Shown piece by piece: positions 1 to 12,500 of a stretch of 64,000 nucleotides of DNA (the stretch's first letter is position 1; the number at the start of each line of letters is the position of its first letter). Below the pieces are notes generated by a model that saw nothing but the letters and a program-made list of their open reading frames with translations, had not been told where the DNA came from and did not search any database. A program made the position numbers and the translations under genes. The stretch covers positions 1-64,000 of the forward strand of contig JAUCBJ010009124.1 of NCBI GenBank assembly GCA_032718475.1, given 5' to 3'. Source of the stretch: Nemertoderma westbladi (lineage: Eukaryota; Xenacoelomorpha; Nemertodermatida; Nemertodermatidae).

Positions 1-52
1 GTACTGTAAAGTGTTACTTTTCTGATGAGCGTACTGTAAAGTGTTACTTCAC
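1..52. repeat. Edge of a 30-bp tandem repeat
   Basis: The 19-mer gtactgtaaagtgttactt occurs at 1-19 and again at 31-49, a period of 30 bp. The second copy then runs into unique intron sequence. The window therefore seems to open at the right edge of another short array in the intron before the first phosphatase exon. Only about 1.6 copies are visible, so array size is unknown. Confidence 0.5.
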
Positions 53-104
53 ATACAAGTATGTAACTATTATAGTTATTAATTCATTGGATCGTGTTAC
101 TTAG

Positions 105-512
105 GTAACGAAGTCGGTGTACGTGATCTCTCAGTTCTCGGAACCGTTCCGTGTGGTCCCGTCTGACCCTCTCGCCGACACCAACCAGGTCGCCGCCACA
201 GACGCTCCCGACTCCAACCAACCCCATCTCTTCTGGATCGCCGGGGTAGCAGCCGGTGTCGTCTTCGTTATCGTCGCCGTCCTCGTTGTTATCTTCTGCT
301 TCCGTAAGCGCTCGCTACCCACCATGCCGGACCACAAGGCCTACACGCCGTTACCGCTGCAGCAGCACTCCAACGACCCGGTGGAACTACGGAGGATCAA
401 CTACCAGACGGCCGCTATGCTCGCCAACCCGCCGGTTTCCCTCCTCGAGTTCGGTAGCCATGTAAACCGATTGAAACACAACGAAAACGCAAAGTTTTCT
501 CAGGAATACGAG
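105..512 (+). CDS. Lar: Lar exon A: transmembrane segment and juxtamembrane wedge
   Basis: The acceptor is ttacttag before 105 and the donor is gtgagg at 513; the exon has 136 codons in phase 0. It encodes the last extracellular stretch ([10 protein letters not shown]), a 25-residue hydrophobic membrane span from about residue 42 that ends at the stop-transfer RKR, and a cytoplasmic stretch with [12 protein letters not shown]. It closes with [11 protein letters not shown], the typical entry to the first phosphatase domain. The exon is much richer in GC than its introns. An open frame begins with GTG at 117, but the splice site puts the exon start at 105. Confidence 0.92.
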
Positions 513-3500
513 GTGAGGATTTCGGTTTTTAATATCTATAACAATATATGTTGATTCTCTTTATATCAACCGACCATAAACCGGATGTGTTAGTTGTATA
601 AAACCATTAATTTACCAGTTCGGAGGAGGAATTTATTCGCTATTATATTTAATACACCGTCGCTCCCCCCACCAAAAATGTATTTTTCTTTGTATTTAAT
701 ATGTTTAACCGAGTAACCGCGTATATTTGGTTTAATGTCGGAGGTTATGTATCACTTTATCTTTAGGGTGACAACTTTATACTTACGGTCAGACAGTAAA
801 TACCTTTAATCGTCTGATGTAGGTAGCTTACTCCCCGATGCAGTGCACTTAATATCATCAAGCAACCTGTTTAACCTTAGTAGTTCCCTTTTCTGCTATT
901 CTACCCTCCGAGCAGTTTCATTCTCTCAGTAAACTAAATCACAATCTCAGTGACTAATACAGTGGCCTTTATACGGTATTGGGACTACTGGATCGAGATG
1001 GGACACTAAGTTGGCTGCTGAATCCATGTGGCTATGTGGGGTGTCATTCTGATAATATCTTTAGCAAATATTTCCCTTGGTTAAATTGGAAATACAATAA
1101 ATAAATGAATTTTTATAAATTTCTATAATTTACAGTCGATTGACCCCGGCCAACAGTTTACTTGGGAACACAGCAACAAAGAAATAAACCGAGCGAGGAA
1201 TCGTTACGGCAATGTTATAGCATACGATCATTCCCGAGTCGTTCTACATGATAACGAAACAGGTGGGTTATAACCAAAACACTAAACTACTAGTAGCGTA
1301 AGTCCTATAAGTATATTTTAAAATTATTTTAAAGATTATTTTAAAGACAGTTATAGAGAAATTGTGAAATAAAACTGGTTGTAGAATTCGAGATAATTTA
1401 GAGAAACTCTGTTTACATCGTAACTTTTCTGTATGAAAAGTCCTGTCGTTGCCGTTCTTTGACTGGGACCGTATAACGATGAGTTTCTTCCCAGGAGATT
1501 ACATCAACGCGAATTATTTGGACGGCTATAAGAAACCCAACGCTTATATCGCAACCCAAGGTCCGTTGCCTGAGACATTCGGAGACTTCTGGGCGATGGT
1601 TTGGGAGCAGAAATCTCGAGTTATTGTAATGATGACTCGATTGGAGGAGAGGGGACGGGTTAGTCGTTTATTTATCTTCTTTGATAAAGTTTAAAATAAA
1701 GTAGCTCTTAAACTCTGTAGTTCTGAGCGAAGTTCTTTAACAATATACTTTGCAGTAATAATTTATTCCGCTCTTCTGATATTAGAATATTTTATGTGAA
1801 TGTAATTCAACGCCGCAATTTTCGACTTTTTGACATTTTAGATATTTTTTATATTTTATTATTTGACTATTTAGATTTTCTGTCTGTTGATTGTTTATAT
1901 AACAATAATATAGTGTTTGTGAACAAAATAAAATAATACCGGTACTTACTCATGCAATTAATCCTTAAATTTCTTATTTTTAATGTTTCAGGTGAAATGC
2001 GACCATTATTGGCCGATGCGATTGGGTACCTGCCAAGTCTATGGCGGAGTTTCTGTAACCCTTATGGAAATTCTAGAATTATCGTCTTACACAATACGTG
2101 TATTATCTATTAGTAAGGACAATAGTAAGCGAGAGGTGAGCACACCTTCCCACCTAACTGAACTATAATTATAAATAGAATGATTTAAAGGTTACAAATC
2201 TCACAGTAACCTATAACTTTGAAACAATTAACTTGTTGAAGAGTTTTATTGTATTAATTACCCAAGACCATCTCAATAATAACCAACACCGTTTACATAG
2301 GTGAAACAGTTCCAGTTCACATCGTGGCCGGACCACGGGGTACCTGACTACCCGACCACAGTGTTGGCCTTCGCGAGACGCGTGCGGGGTTGTATACCGG
2401 TGGAAGATGGACCAATGGTAGTCCATTGTAGGTTAGTGTTTATCTCGTTACCTAGCAACCTATTGTATACCGGTGGAAGATGGACCAATGGTAGTCCATT
2501 GTAGGTTAGTGTTTATCTCGTTACCTAGCAACCTATTGTATACCGGTGGAAGATGGACCAATGGTAGTCCATTGTAGGTTAGTGTTTATCTCGTTACCTA
2601 GCAACCTGTTGTATACCGGTGGAAGATGGACCAATGGTAGTCCATTGTAGGTTAGTGTTTATCTCGTTACCTAGCAAAGCAACCTATTGTATACCGGTGG
2701 AAGATGGACCAATGGTAGTCCATTGTAGGTTAGTGTTTATCTCGTTACCTAGCAACCTATTGTATACCGGTGGAAGATGGACCAATGGTAGTCCATTGTA
2801 GGTTAGTGTTTATCTCGTTACCTAGCAACCTATTGTATACCGGTGGAAGATGGACCAATGGTAGTCCATTGTAGGTTAGTGTTTATCTCGTTACCTAGCA
2901 ACCTATTGTATACCGGTGGAAGATGGACCAATGGTAGTCCATTGTAGGTTAGTGTTTATCTCGTTAGAAATTTTCTTAGTGGACTTTACTAATACGCCTT
3001 TTTATTTCATTAAATTTATGTAACTAAAGTTATACTTTATTTACTTTTAGCGCTGGCGTCGGCCGTACTGGTTGTTTTGTTGTCATCGACGCGATGTTGG
3101 AACGAATTAAACACGAGAAGACGGTCGACATTTACGGTCACGTGACCTGCCTTCGCGCGCGTAGGAACTACATGGTTCAGGTTAGTTGGGTTCAAACAGC
3201 TGACAATCCCCGCCGACCAATAAAGCACCACAATAATCTCATTGACATTCTTGTTTATCATGTTAATTAATTTATTTGCACTGGTTGTACCCCCGATCCC
3301 CGCCTAGGGGCCAAGGCAGCCTTTAAAGGGACAACCAGGGCGCATCTCTGTCTTGCATCCTTAGCTAAATGAGTTCTGGAGTTTCTTATGGGGACTATAG
3401 TTCTAGGGGGGGGGGGGGGGGGGTGCTGGAAATAAGTCTTCAGACTTTGTGCGTAATCCGTGGCCTAACGGCTGAAGAAAACTTTACTTTATTTACTTTA

Positions 3501-6500
3501 CTTTTGTACCCATAAGCTGCACTAACCATTTACATCCAAAAGTGTTTTTTTGTGCACAAAATCTTTGCAGATTCTACCATAAGGGTCAATAAAGTAACGC
3601 TGTTTACGTTTACGGTTTTTTGCTTTAAAAATTTGTGAAAATTTCGAAAAATTCAAAATATTATTGTTACAAACCCGCTGATTGATATATTATATTGCCC
3701 CTCTTCGTATAAAAATACTACAGACTTTCGTGTTATACTTAATTCTGATTGGCTGATTTGTTCGGTAGACCGAGGAGCAGTACGTGTTCATCCACGACGC
3801 GGTACTGGAGGCGGTTTACTGCGGCGTCACCGAAGTCCCAGCGCGGTCGCTCTACAACCATCTACAGCAGCTCAACATCGTCCCACCCGGGGATACAACC
3901 TCCCAACTCGAGTCAGAGTTTCGGAGACTCGCTAACTCGAAGGCTCTGCCCAGTCGGTTCGTGGGCGCTAATCTACCCGCAAACCGCTTCAAGAACAGAC
4001 TCGTTAATATTCTTCCATGTGAGTAACTCAGTTAGTAATAACGCACCTAAGGGAGGCTTTATCAGGGGGCCAACTTAAACATTCGACAGTTGCAGTAAAT
4101 TAATATGCAATGGGTTCTCTTTTCAGGTGAAGTTCTTTAGGGCTTTAGTTACTTTTCATCTTATTCACTAATATGTACAAATATTTTAAAAAAGATAATT
4201 TTGAAATTAATATCTTGGAATTTTTAAGGCAAATTTTGTTGAAAATTGTTGGAATTGTAATTAAGTTTCACTCCCGAGATTTTAAAACAAAATGTAAATT
4301 ATCTTTAGCAATAAAAAATTTTAGAATTTTATATAAAAAGTAAAACTTAAATTAAGTTTCGTAGTTAATTAACTCCAATTAATAATTGTTGTTTAGTTGA
4401 GTCGACTAGAGTTCTCCTCCAACCGATTCGGGGTTCCGATGGTTCGGATTACATCAACGCGAGTTACATCGACGGCTATCGACTCAAGAAGAACTTTATA
4501 GCGACGCAGGGGCCTCTAGCGGAGACTACTGACGATTACTGGAGGATGGTGTGGGAACACAACTCCAGTATCCTAGTGATGCTAACCAAACTGAGGGAGA
4601 TGGCTCGGGTAAGTTCTACAGTTATTGGCGAAACAAGCTATTTTTGTGGCGGTGAACGTGAATTCCTTGTCTTAATGAGATTAAACGATTTTCTCATTCA
4701 TTATTACAGAATTTTAATGTTATTTTCTATTGTAGGAGAAATGTCACCAATATTGGCCAATGGAGAAAGCGACGCAGTGCCAATATATTGTGGTGGACCC
4801 GTTACATGAATACCAGATGCCGCAATACATAGTCAGGGAATTCAAGTTAACAGATACAAGAGTAAGTTAAAGTAAAGTTCACATACTGGCAAGAGTTGGC
4901 TGGTAGATTCTTTCATGTATTCTATTTGGTAAATTATAACCAACGCAGTAACAATGAGTGACAACGTCGCAGTGACAATGAGTGACAACGTCGCAGTGAT
5001 AATGAGTGACAACGTCGCAGTGATAATGAGTGACAACGTCGCAGTGACAATGAGTGACAAAGTCGCAGTGACAATGAGTGACAACGTCGCAGTGATAATG
5101 AGTGACAACGTCGCAGTGACAATGAGTGATAACGTCGCAGTGACAATGAGTGACAACGTCGCAGTGACAATGAGTGACAACGTCGCAGTGATAATGAGTG
5201 ACAACGTCGCAGTGGTAATGAGTGACAACGTCGCAGTGGTAATGAGTGACAACTTCGCAGTGACAATGAGTGATAACGTCGCAGTGACAATGAGTGACAA
5301 CGTCGCAGTGACAATGAGTGACAACGTCGCAGTGATAATGAGTGATAACGTCGTAGTGACAATGAGTGACAACGTCGCAGTGACAATGAGTGATAACGTC
5401 GCAGTGACAATGAGTGACAACGTCGCAGTGACAATGAGTGACAACGTCGCAGTGATAATGAGTGATAACGTCGTAGTGACAATGAGTGACAACGTCGCAG
5501 TTACAATGAGTGACAACGTCGTAGTGACAATGAGTGATAACGTCGCAGTGACAATGAGTGATAACGTCGCAGTGACAATGAGTGACAACGTCGCAGTGAC
5601 AATGAGTGACAACGTCGCAGTGATAATGAGTGACAACGTCGCAGTGGTAATGAGTGACAACGTCGCAGTGGTAATGAGTGACAACTTCGCAGTGACAATG
5701 AGTGATAACGTCGCAGTGACAATGAGTGACAACGTCGCAGTGACAATGAGTGACAACGTCGCAGTGATAATGAGTGATAACGTCGTAGTGACAATGAGTG
5801 ACAACGTCGCAGTGACAATGAGTGATAACGTCGCAGTGACAATGAGTGACAACGTCGCAGTGACAATGAGTGACAACGTCGCAGTGATAATGAGTGATAA
5901 CGTCGTAGTGACAATGAGTGACAACGTCGCAGTGACAATGAGTGACAACGTCGTAGTGACAATGAGTGATAACGTCGCAGTGACAATGAGTGATAACGTC
6001 GCAGTGACAATGAGTGACAACGTCGCAGTGACAATGAGTGACAACGTCGCAGTGATAATGAGTGACAACGTCGCAGTGGTAATGAGTGACAACGTCGCAG
6101 TGGTAATGAGTGACAACTTCGCAGTGACAATGAGTGATAACGTCGCAGTGACAATGAGTGACAACGTCGCAGTGACAATGAGTGACAACGTCGCAGTGAT
6201 AATGAGTGATAACGTCGTAGTGACAATGAGTGACAACGTCGCAGTGACAATGAGTGACAACGTCGTAGTGACAATGAGTGACAACTTCGCAGTGACAATG
6301 AGTGATAACGTCGCAGTGACAATGAGTGACAACGTCGCAGTGACAATGAGTGACAACGTCGCAGTGACAATGAGTGACAACGTCGTAGTGACAATGAGTG
6401 ACAACTTCGCAGTGACAATGAGTGATAACGTCGCAGTGACAATGAGTGACAACGTCGCAGTGACAATGAGTGACAACGTCGCAGTGATAATGAGTGACAA

Positions 6501-9500
6501 CGTCGCAGTGGTAATGAGTGACAACGTCGCAGTGGTAATGAGTTCCGAAAAGCTAGAAGGACAATAGACCTCATTCTGACAGGATAATTGATAAGTTATT
6601 TACAAGGGAATAGAGTCGCTTGGCTCATCTTCTTTGTATTGTAGACTACTCCGAGCGCGTGTGTTAGAGGTGGTTGAGGTGCCCAACTCACTGCCTATTA
6701 CGTCACACATTATGTCTACATTTAACCACACAAACAGATTGGAGGAGATTGACATTAGTGCCAATGAGACGTTAGTGCCGGCGAGACGTTGGTGCCCGCG
6801 AGACGTTAGTGTCCTCGAGACGTTAGTGCCCGCGAGACTTTAGTGCCCGCGAGACGTTTGTGGCCGCGAGACGTTTTGCCCGCGAGACGTTAGTGCCCGC
6901 GAGACGTTAGTGTCCGCGAGAAGTTAGTGCCCGCGAGACTTTAGTGCCCGCGAGACGTTAGTGCCCGCGAGACGTTTTGCCCGCGAGACGTTAGTGCCCG
7001 CGAGACGTTAGTGCCAGCGAGACGTTAGTGTCCGCGAGACGTTAGTGCCCGCGAGACGTAGTGCCCGCGAGACGTTAGTGTCCTCGAGACGTAGTGCCCG
7101 CGAGACGTTAGTGCCCGCGAGACGTTAGTGCCCGCGAGATGTTAGTGCCAGCGAGACGTTAGTGCCCGCGAGACGTTAGTGTCCTCGAGACGTAGTGCCC
7201 GCGAGACGTTAGTGCCAGCGAGACGTTAGTGTCCTCGAGACGTAGTGCCCGCGAGACGTTAGTGCCAGCGAGACGTTAGTGCCCGCGAGACGTTAGTGTC
7301 CTCGAGACGTAGTGCCCGCGAGACGTTAGTGTCCTCGAGACGTTAGTGCCCGCGAGACGTTAGTGCCCGCGAGACGTTAGTGTCCGCGAGACGTTAGTGT
7401 CCTCAAGACGTAGTGCCCGCGAGACGTTAGTGCCAGCGAGACGTTAGTGCCCGCGAGACGTTAGTGTCCTCGAGACGTAGTGCCCGCGAGACGTTAGTGT
7501 CCTCGAGACGTTAGTGCCTGCGAGACGTTAGTGCCCGCGAGACGTTAGTATCCTCGAGACGTAGTGCCAGCGAGACGTTAGTGCCAGCGAGACGTTAGTG
7601 TCCTCGAGACGTAGTGCCCGCGAGACGTTAGTGCCAGCGAGACGTTAGTGCCCGCGAGACGTTAGTGTCCTCGAGACGTAGTGCCCGCGAGACGTTAGTG
7701 TCCTCGAGACGTTAGTGCCCGCGAGACGTTAGTGCCCGCGAGACGTTAGTGTCCGCGAGACGTTAGTGTCCTCAAGACGTAGTGCCCGCGAGACGTTAGT
7801 GCCAGCGAGACGTTAGTGCCCGCGAGACGTTAGTGTCCTCGAGACGTTAGTGCCCGCGAGACGTTAGTGCCCGCGAGACGTTAGTATCCTCGAGACGTAG
7901 TGCCAGCGAGACGTTAGTGCCCGCGAGACGTTAGTGTCCTCGAGACGTAGTGCCCGCGAGACGTTAGTGTCCTCGAGACGTAGTGACCGCGAGACGTTAG
8001 TGTCCTCGAGACGTAGTGCCCGCGAGACGTTAGTGTCTTCGAGACGTTAGTGCCCGCGAGACGTTAGTGCCCGCGAGACGTTAGTGCCCGCGAGACGTTA
8101 GTGCCCGCGAGACGTTAGTGTCCTCGAGACGTAGTGCCAGCGAGACGTTAGTGCCCGCGAGACGTTAGTGTCCTCGAGACGTAGTGACCGCGAGACGTTA
8201 GTGTCCTCGAGACGTAGTACCCGCGAGACGTTAGTGCCCGCGAGACGTTAGTGCCCGCGAGACTTTAGTGCCCGCGAGACGTTATGCCCCCCTCCCAAGA
8301 CCCACAAACACACGTTATTGTTTTTACGTGTTTCAGGATGGCCAAACTCGCACGGTTAGACAGTTCCATTATATCGACTGGCCGGAACAAGGGGTTCCGA
8401 AAGTGGTCGATCAGTTTCTAGATTTTATTAACCAAGTTCATAAAACCAAAGAACAGTTCGGTTGTGACGGTCCCATTACAGTTCATTGCAGGTTAGTGAA
8501 GGTTAAAAGTATAGAAATATTTCAATATTTTATTAAGTAATGTGTGTAAGTAAATGAGGAGGAATGATTGTTTGTAATTTCATGTTTTGAAGCATTTTAG
8601 AACCATAAAAATAGTTATTTTCAGAAGAATATATTTTAATAATAACAATATAATAAAACACAATACATTTCAATAATTATACATTTATTTTGGGAACTGA
8701 TATATAAAAATTACGCGATTCCTAAATTTATACACTAGTCGGTTAAAAAGTACGCATGTGATGGGATTAGTCCTACAATTGCGCCAATAAAAGATAAGTT
8801 ATTTTCGGTAAAATAAATTTATCATTCGAGGTAAAGTAATGAATGAATGAATGAGGTTGGATGTCGGGTGGGGAGGTCTCGGAGACCAGCATCTAGAGAA
8901 TGAGGTTGGGTATCGGGTGGGGAGGTCTCGGAGACCAGCATCTAGAGAATGAGGTTGGATGTCGGGTGGGGAGGTCTCGGAGACCAGCATCTAGAGAATG
9001 AGGTTGGGTATCGGGTGGGGAGGTATCGGAGACCGGCATTTAGAGAATGAGGTTGGGTATCGGGTGGGGAGGTCTCGGAGACCAGCATCTAGAGAATGAG
9101 GTTGGGTATCGGGTGGGGAGGTCTCGGAGACCAGCATCTAGAGAATGAGGTTGGGTATCGGGTGGGGAGGTCTCGGAGACCAGCATCTAGAGAATGAGGT
9201 TGGGTGTCGGGTGGGGAGGTCTCGGAGACCAGCATCTAGAGAATGAGGTTGGGTATCGGGTGGGGAGGTCTCGGAGACCATCATCTAGAGAATGAGGTTG
9301 GGTATCGGGTGGGGAGGTCTCGGAGACCAGCATCTAGAGAATGAGGTTGGATGTCGGGTGGGGAGGTCTCGGAGACCAGCATCTAGAGAATGAGGTTGGG
9401 TATCGGGTGGGGAGGTCTCGGAGACCAGCATCTAGAGAATGAGGTTGGATGTCGGGTGGGGAGGTCTCGGAGACCAGCATCTAGAGAATGAGGTTGGGTA

Positions 9501-12500
9501 TCGGGTGGGGAGGTCTCGGAGACCAGCATCTGGAGAATGAGGTTGGATGTCGGGTGGGGAGGTCTCGGAGACCAGCATCTAGAGAATGAGGTTGGGTATC
9601 GGGTGGGGAGGTCTCGGAGACCAGCATCTAGAGAATGAGGTTGGATGTCGGGTGGGGAGGTCTCGGAGACCAGCATCTAGAGAATGAGGTTGGGTATCGG
9701 GTGGGGAGGTCTCGGAGACCAGCATCTAGAGAATGAGGTTGGATGTCGGGTGGGGAGGTCTCGGAGACCAGCATCTAGAGAATGAGGTTGGGTATCGGGT
9801 GGGGAGGTCTCGGAGACCAGCATCTAGAGAATGAGGTTGGGTGTCGGGTGGGGAGGTCTCGGAGAGCAGCATCTAGAGAATGAGGTTGGGTATCGGGTGG
9901 GGAGGTCTCGGAGACCAGCATCTAGAGAATGAGGTTGGGTATCGGGTGGGGAGGTCTCGGAGACCAGCATCTAGAGAATGAGGTTGGGTGTCGGGTGGGG
10001 AGGTCTCGGAGACCAGCATCTAGAGAATGAGGTTGGGTATCGGGTGGGGAGGTCTCGGAGACCAGCATCTAGAGAATGAGGTTGGGTATCGGGTGGGGAG
10101 GTCTCGGAGACCAGCATCTAGAGAATGAGGTTGGGTATCGGGTGGGGAGGTCTCGGAGACCAGCATCTAGAGAATGAGGTTGGGTGTCGGGTGGGGAGGT
10201 CTCGGAGACCAGCATCTAGAGAATGAGGTTGGATGTCGGGTGGGGAGGTCTCGGAGACCAGCATCTAGAGAATGAGGTTGGATGTCGGGTGGGGAGGTCT
10301 CGGAGACCAGCATCTAGAGAATGAGGTTGGGTATCGGGTGGGGAGGTCTCGGAGACCAGCATCTAGAGAATGAGGTTGGATGTCGGGTGGGGAGGTCTCG
10401 GAGACCAGCATCTAGAGAATGAGGTTGGGTATCGGGTGGGGAGGTCTCGGAGACCAGCATCTAGAGAATGAGGTTGGGTATCGGGTGGGGAGGTCTCGGA
10501 GACCAGCATCTAGAGAATGTGGTTGGGTATCGGGTGGGGAGGTCTCGGAGACCAGCATAGAGAGAATGAGGTTGGGCATCGGGTGGGGAGGTCTCGGAGA
10601 CCAGCATCTAGAGAATGAGGTTGGATGTCGGGTGGGGAGGTCTCGGAGACCAGCATCTAGAGAATGAGGTTGGGTATCGGGTGGGGAGGTCTCGGAGACC
10701 AGCATCTAGAGAATGAGGTTGGATGTCGGGTGGGGAGGTCTCGGAGACCAGCATCTAGAGAATGAGGTTGGGTATCGGGTGGGGAGGTCTCGGAGACCAG
10801 CATCTAGAGAATGAGGTTGGGTATCGGGTGGGGAGGTCTCGGAGACCAGCATCTAGAGAATGTGGTTGGGTATCGGGTGGGGAGGTCTCGGAGACCAGCA
10901 TCTAGAGAATGAGGTTGGATGTCGGGTGGGGAGGTCTCGGAGACCAGCATCTAGAGAATGAGGTTGGATATCGGGTGGGGAGGTCTCGGAGACCAGCATC
11001 TAGAGAATGAGGTTGGATATCGGGTGGGGAGGTCTCGGAGACCAGCATCTAGAGAATGAGGTTGGGTATCGGGTGGGGAGGTCTCGGAGACCAGCATCTA
11101 GAGAATGAGGTTGGATATCGGGTGGGGAGGTATCGGAGACCAGCATCTAGAGAATGAGGTTGGATATCGGGCGGGGAGGTCTCGGAGACCAGCATCTAGA
11201 GAATGAGGTTGGGTATCGGGTGGGGAGGTCTCGGAGACCAGCATCTAGAGAATGAGGTTGGATATCGGGTGGGGAGGTATCGGAGACCAGCATCTAGAGA
11301 ATGAGGTTGGATATCGGGCGGGGAGGTCTCGGAGACCAGCATCTAGAGAATGAGGTTGGGTATCGGGTGGGGAGGTCTCGGAGACCAGCATCTAGAGAAT
11401 GAGGTTGGGTATCGGGTGTGGAGGTCTCGGAGACCAGCATCTAGAGAATGAGGTTGGATATCGGGTGGGGAGGTATCGGAGACCAGCATACTGTTAAATT
11501 ATTAATTGGTTAAGGAGCAGGTAACATTTATTCTAACCAAAACAATAAACGAAAGTCAATAGTACAGGTTTTTTTGGGAGTAATCAGACTTGTGCCGTAC
11601 TGCCGCATAATTCAGAAAGTATGACATCCAGAAACTGAAACAATTTGTCATGTATACCGCACAACTGCAGCTGGGGAATTGAACTGATTGAAATATTACA
11701 CACAAGTAATATGTCACTTTCGTTTAAAAATAATAAATGCGTCATTATAAAAATAACATGTACTCCGGCAGGTATTGCATTATACCACGCATGGAAGTAT
11801 ATTATAGTAAATATATTCACTGAATTGAGTAGGTAATATTGTTGTCATGATTTTCCTAAAAGTGGCCAAATTCTACCGGTTCATATGCAAAATCGATACG
11901 ATTTTTTAACTTTTCCCTCACTATTATTCTAATGGGAACAGCCCCGGTTTCAAGTCGAAAAATAAAAATAAAACGACATATCATTCTATTTAAATAAAGA
12001 TCCTGTGTTTCACTTTCAGGCTCTAGTTTCTTATTTTCCCTTCGCTACACTCGTTCATGGAAATATTCCCACTCGAGCCGGCGTGAAATACAGTGTTTCT
12101 TTATTTAAATCTAATATAGTTAATATATATTCCACACAATTTGTGTGTTTTGATTTAATTTAACTGGTTTTATTGGCACTACTGTTAGAGAAAGAGGAAC
12201 TTTCTTCAGGATAAAGATTTGGAACTAATTTCTTTAATATAATTCATAACATCGTGGTAGGCCGTATCGAACGACTCACCAATATTTACTTTCATTTTAT
12301 ATTGCAGCGCCGGGGTTGGTCGAACTGGAGTTTTTATTGCATTGAGTATAATTATAGAGCGAATACAATTAGAAGGTCTAGTTGATATCTTCCAAGTTGT
12401 AAAACTTCTGAGAACACAGCGGCCAGCTATGGTACAAACCGAGGTAGGTTGGCCAAACTGGGGTAAGTTGGTACAAACTGGGGTAGGTTGGTACAAACTG

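Noticed and set aside
2391-2966. Tandem duplication of a functional phosphatase exon
   Set aside because: Only the last 41 bases of the exon are copied. Each copy lacks an acceptor and reads into a stop, so the copies cannot act as alternative exons.
4736-6544. 24-bp array as a product of neighbouring exon I (gcgacgcagtgccaat versus acgtcgcagtgacaat)
   Set aside because: About 13 of 24 positions match and the array does not abut the exon. This is unlike the exact match and direct adjacency of the 20- and 73-bp arrays, so I treat it as chance.
4842-6574. Frames of 537, 560 and 357 codons with repeats such as MSDNVAVT
   Set aside because: These are by-products of a 24-bp array within a Lar intron. 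Three frames on two strands are open at once and none has splice support.
2301-8285. 17-bp array as derived from exon E (shared cgcgagacg)
   Set aside because: A nine-base match over a 5-kb distance is not evidence of descent.
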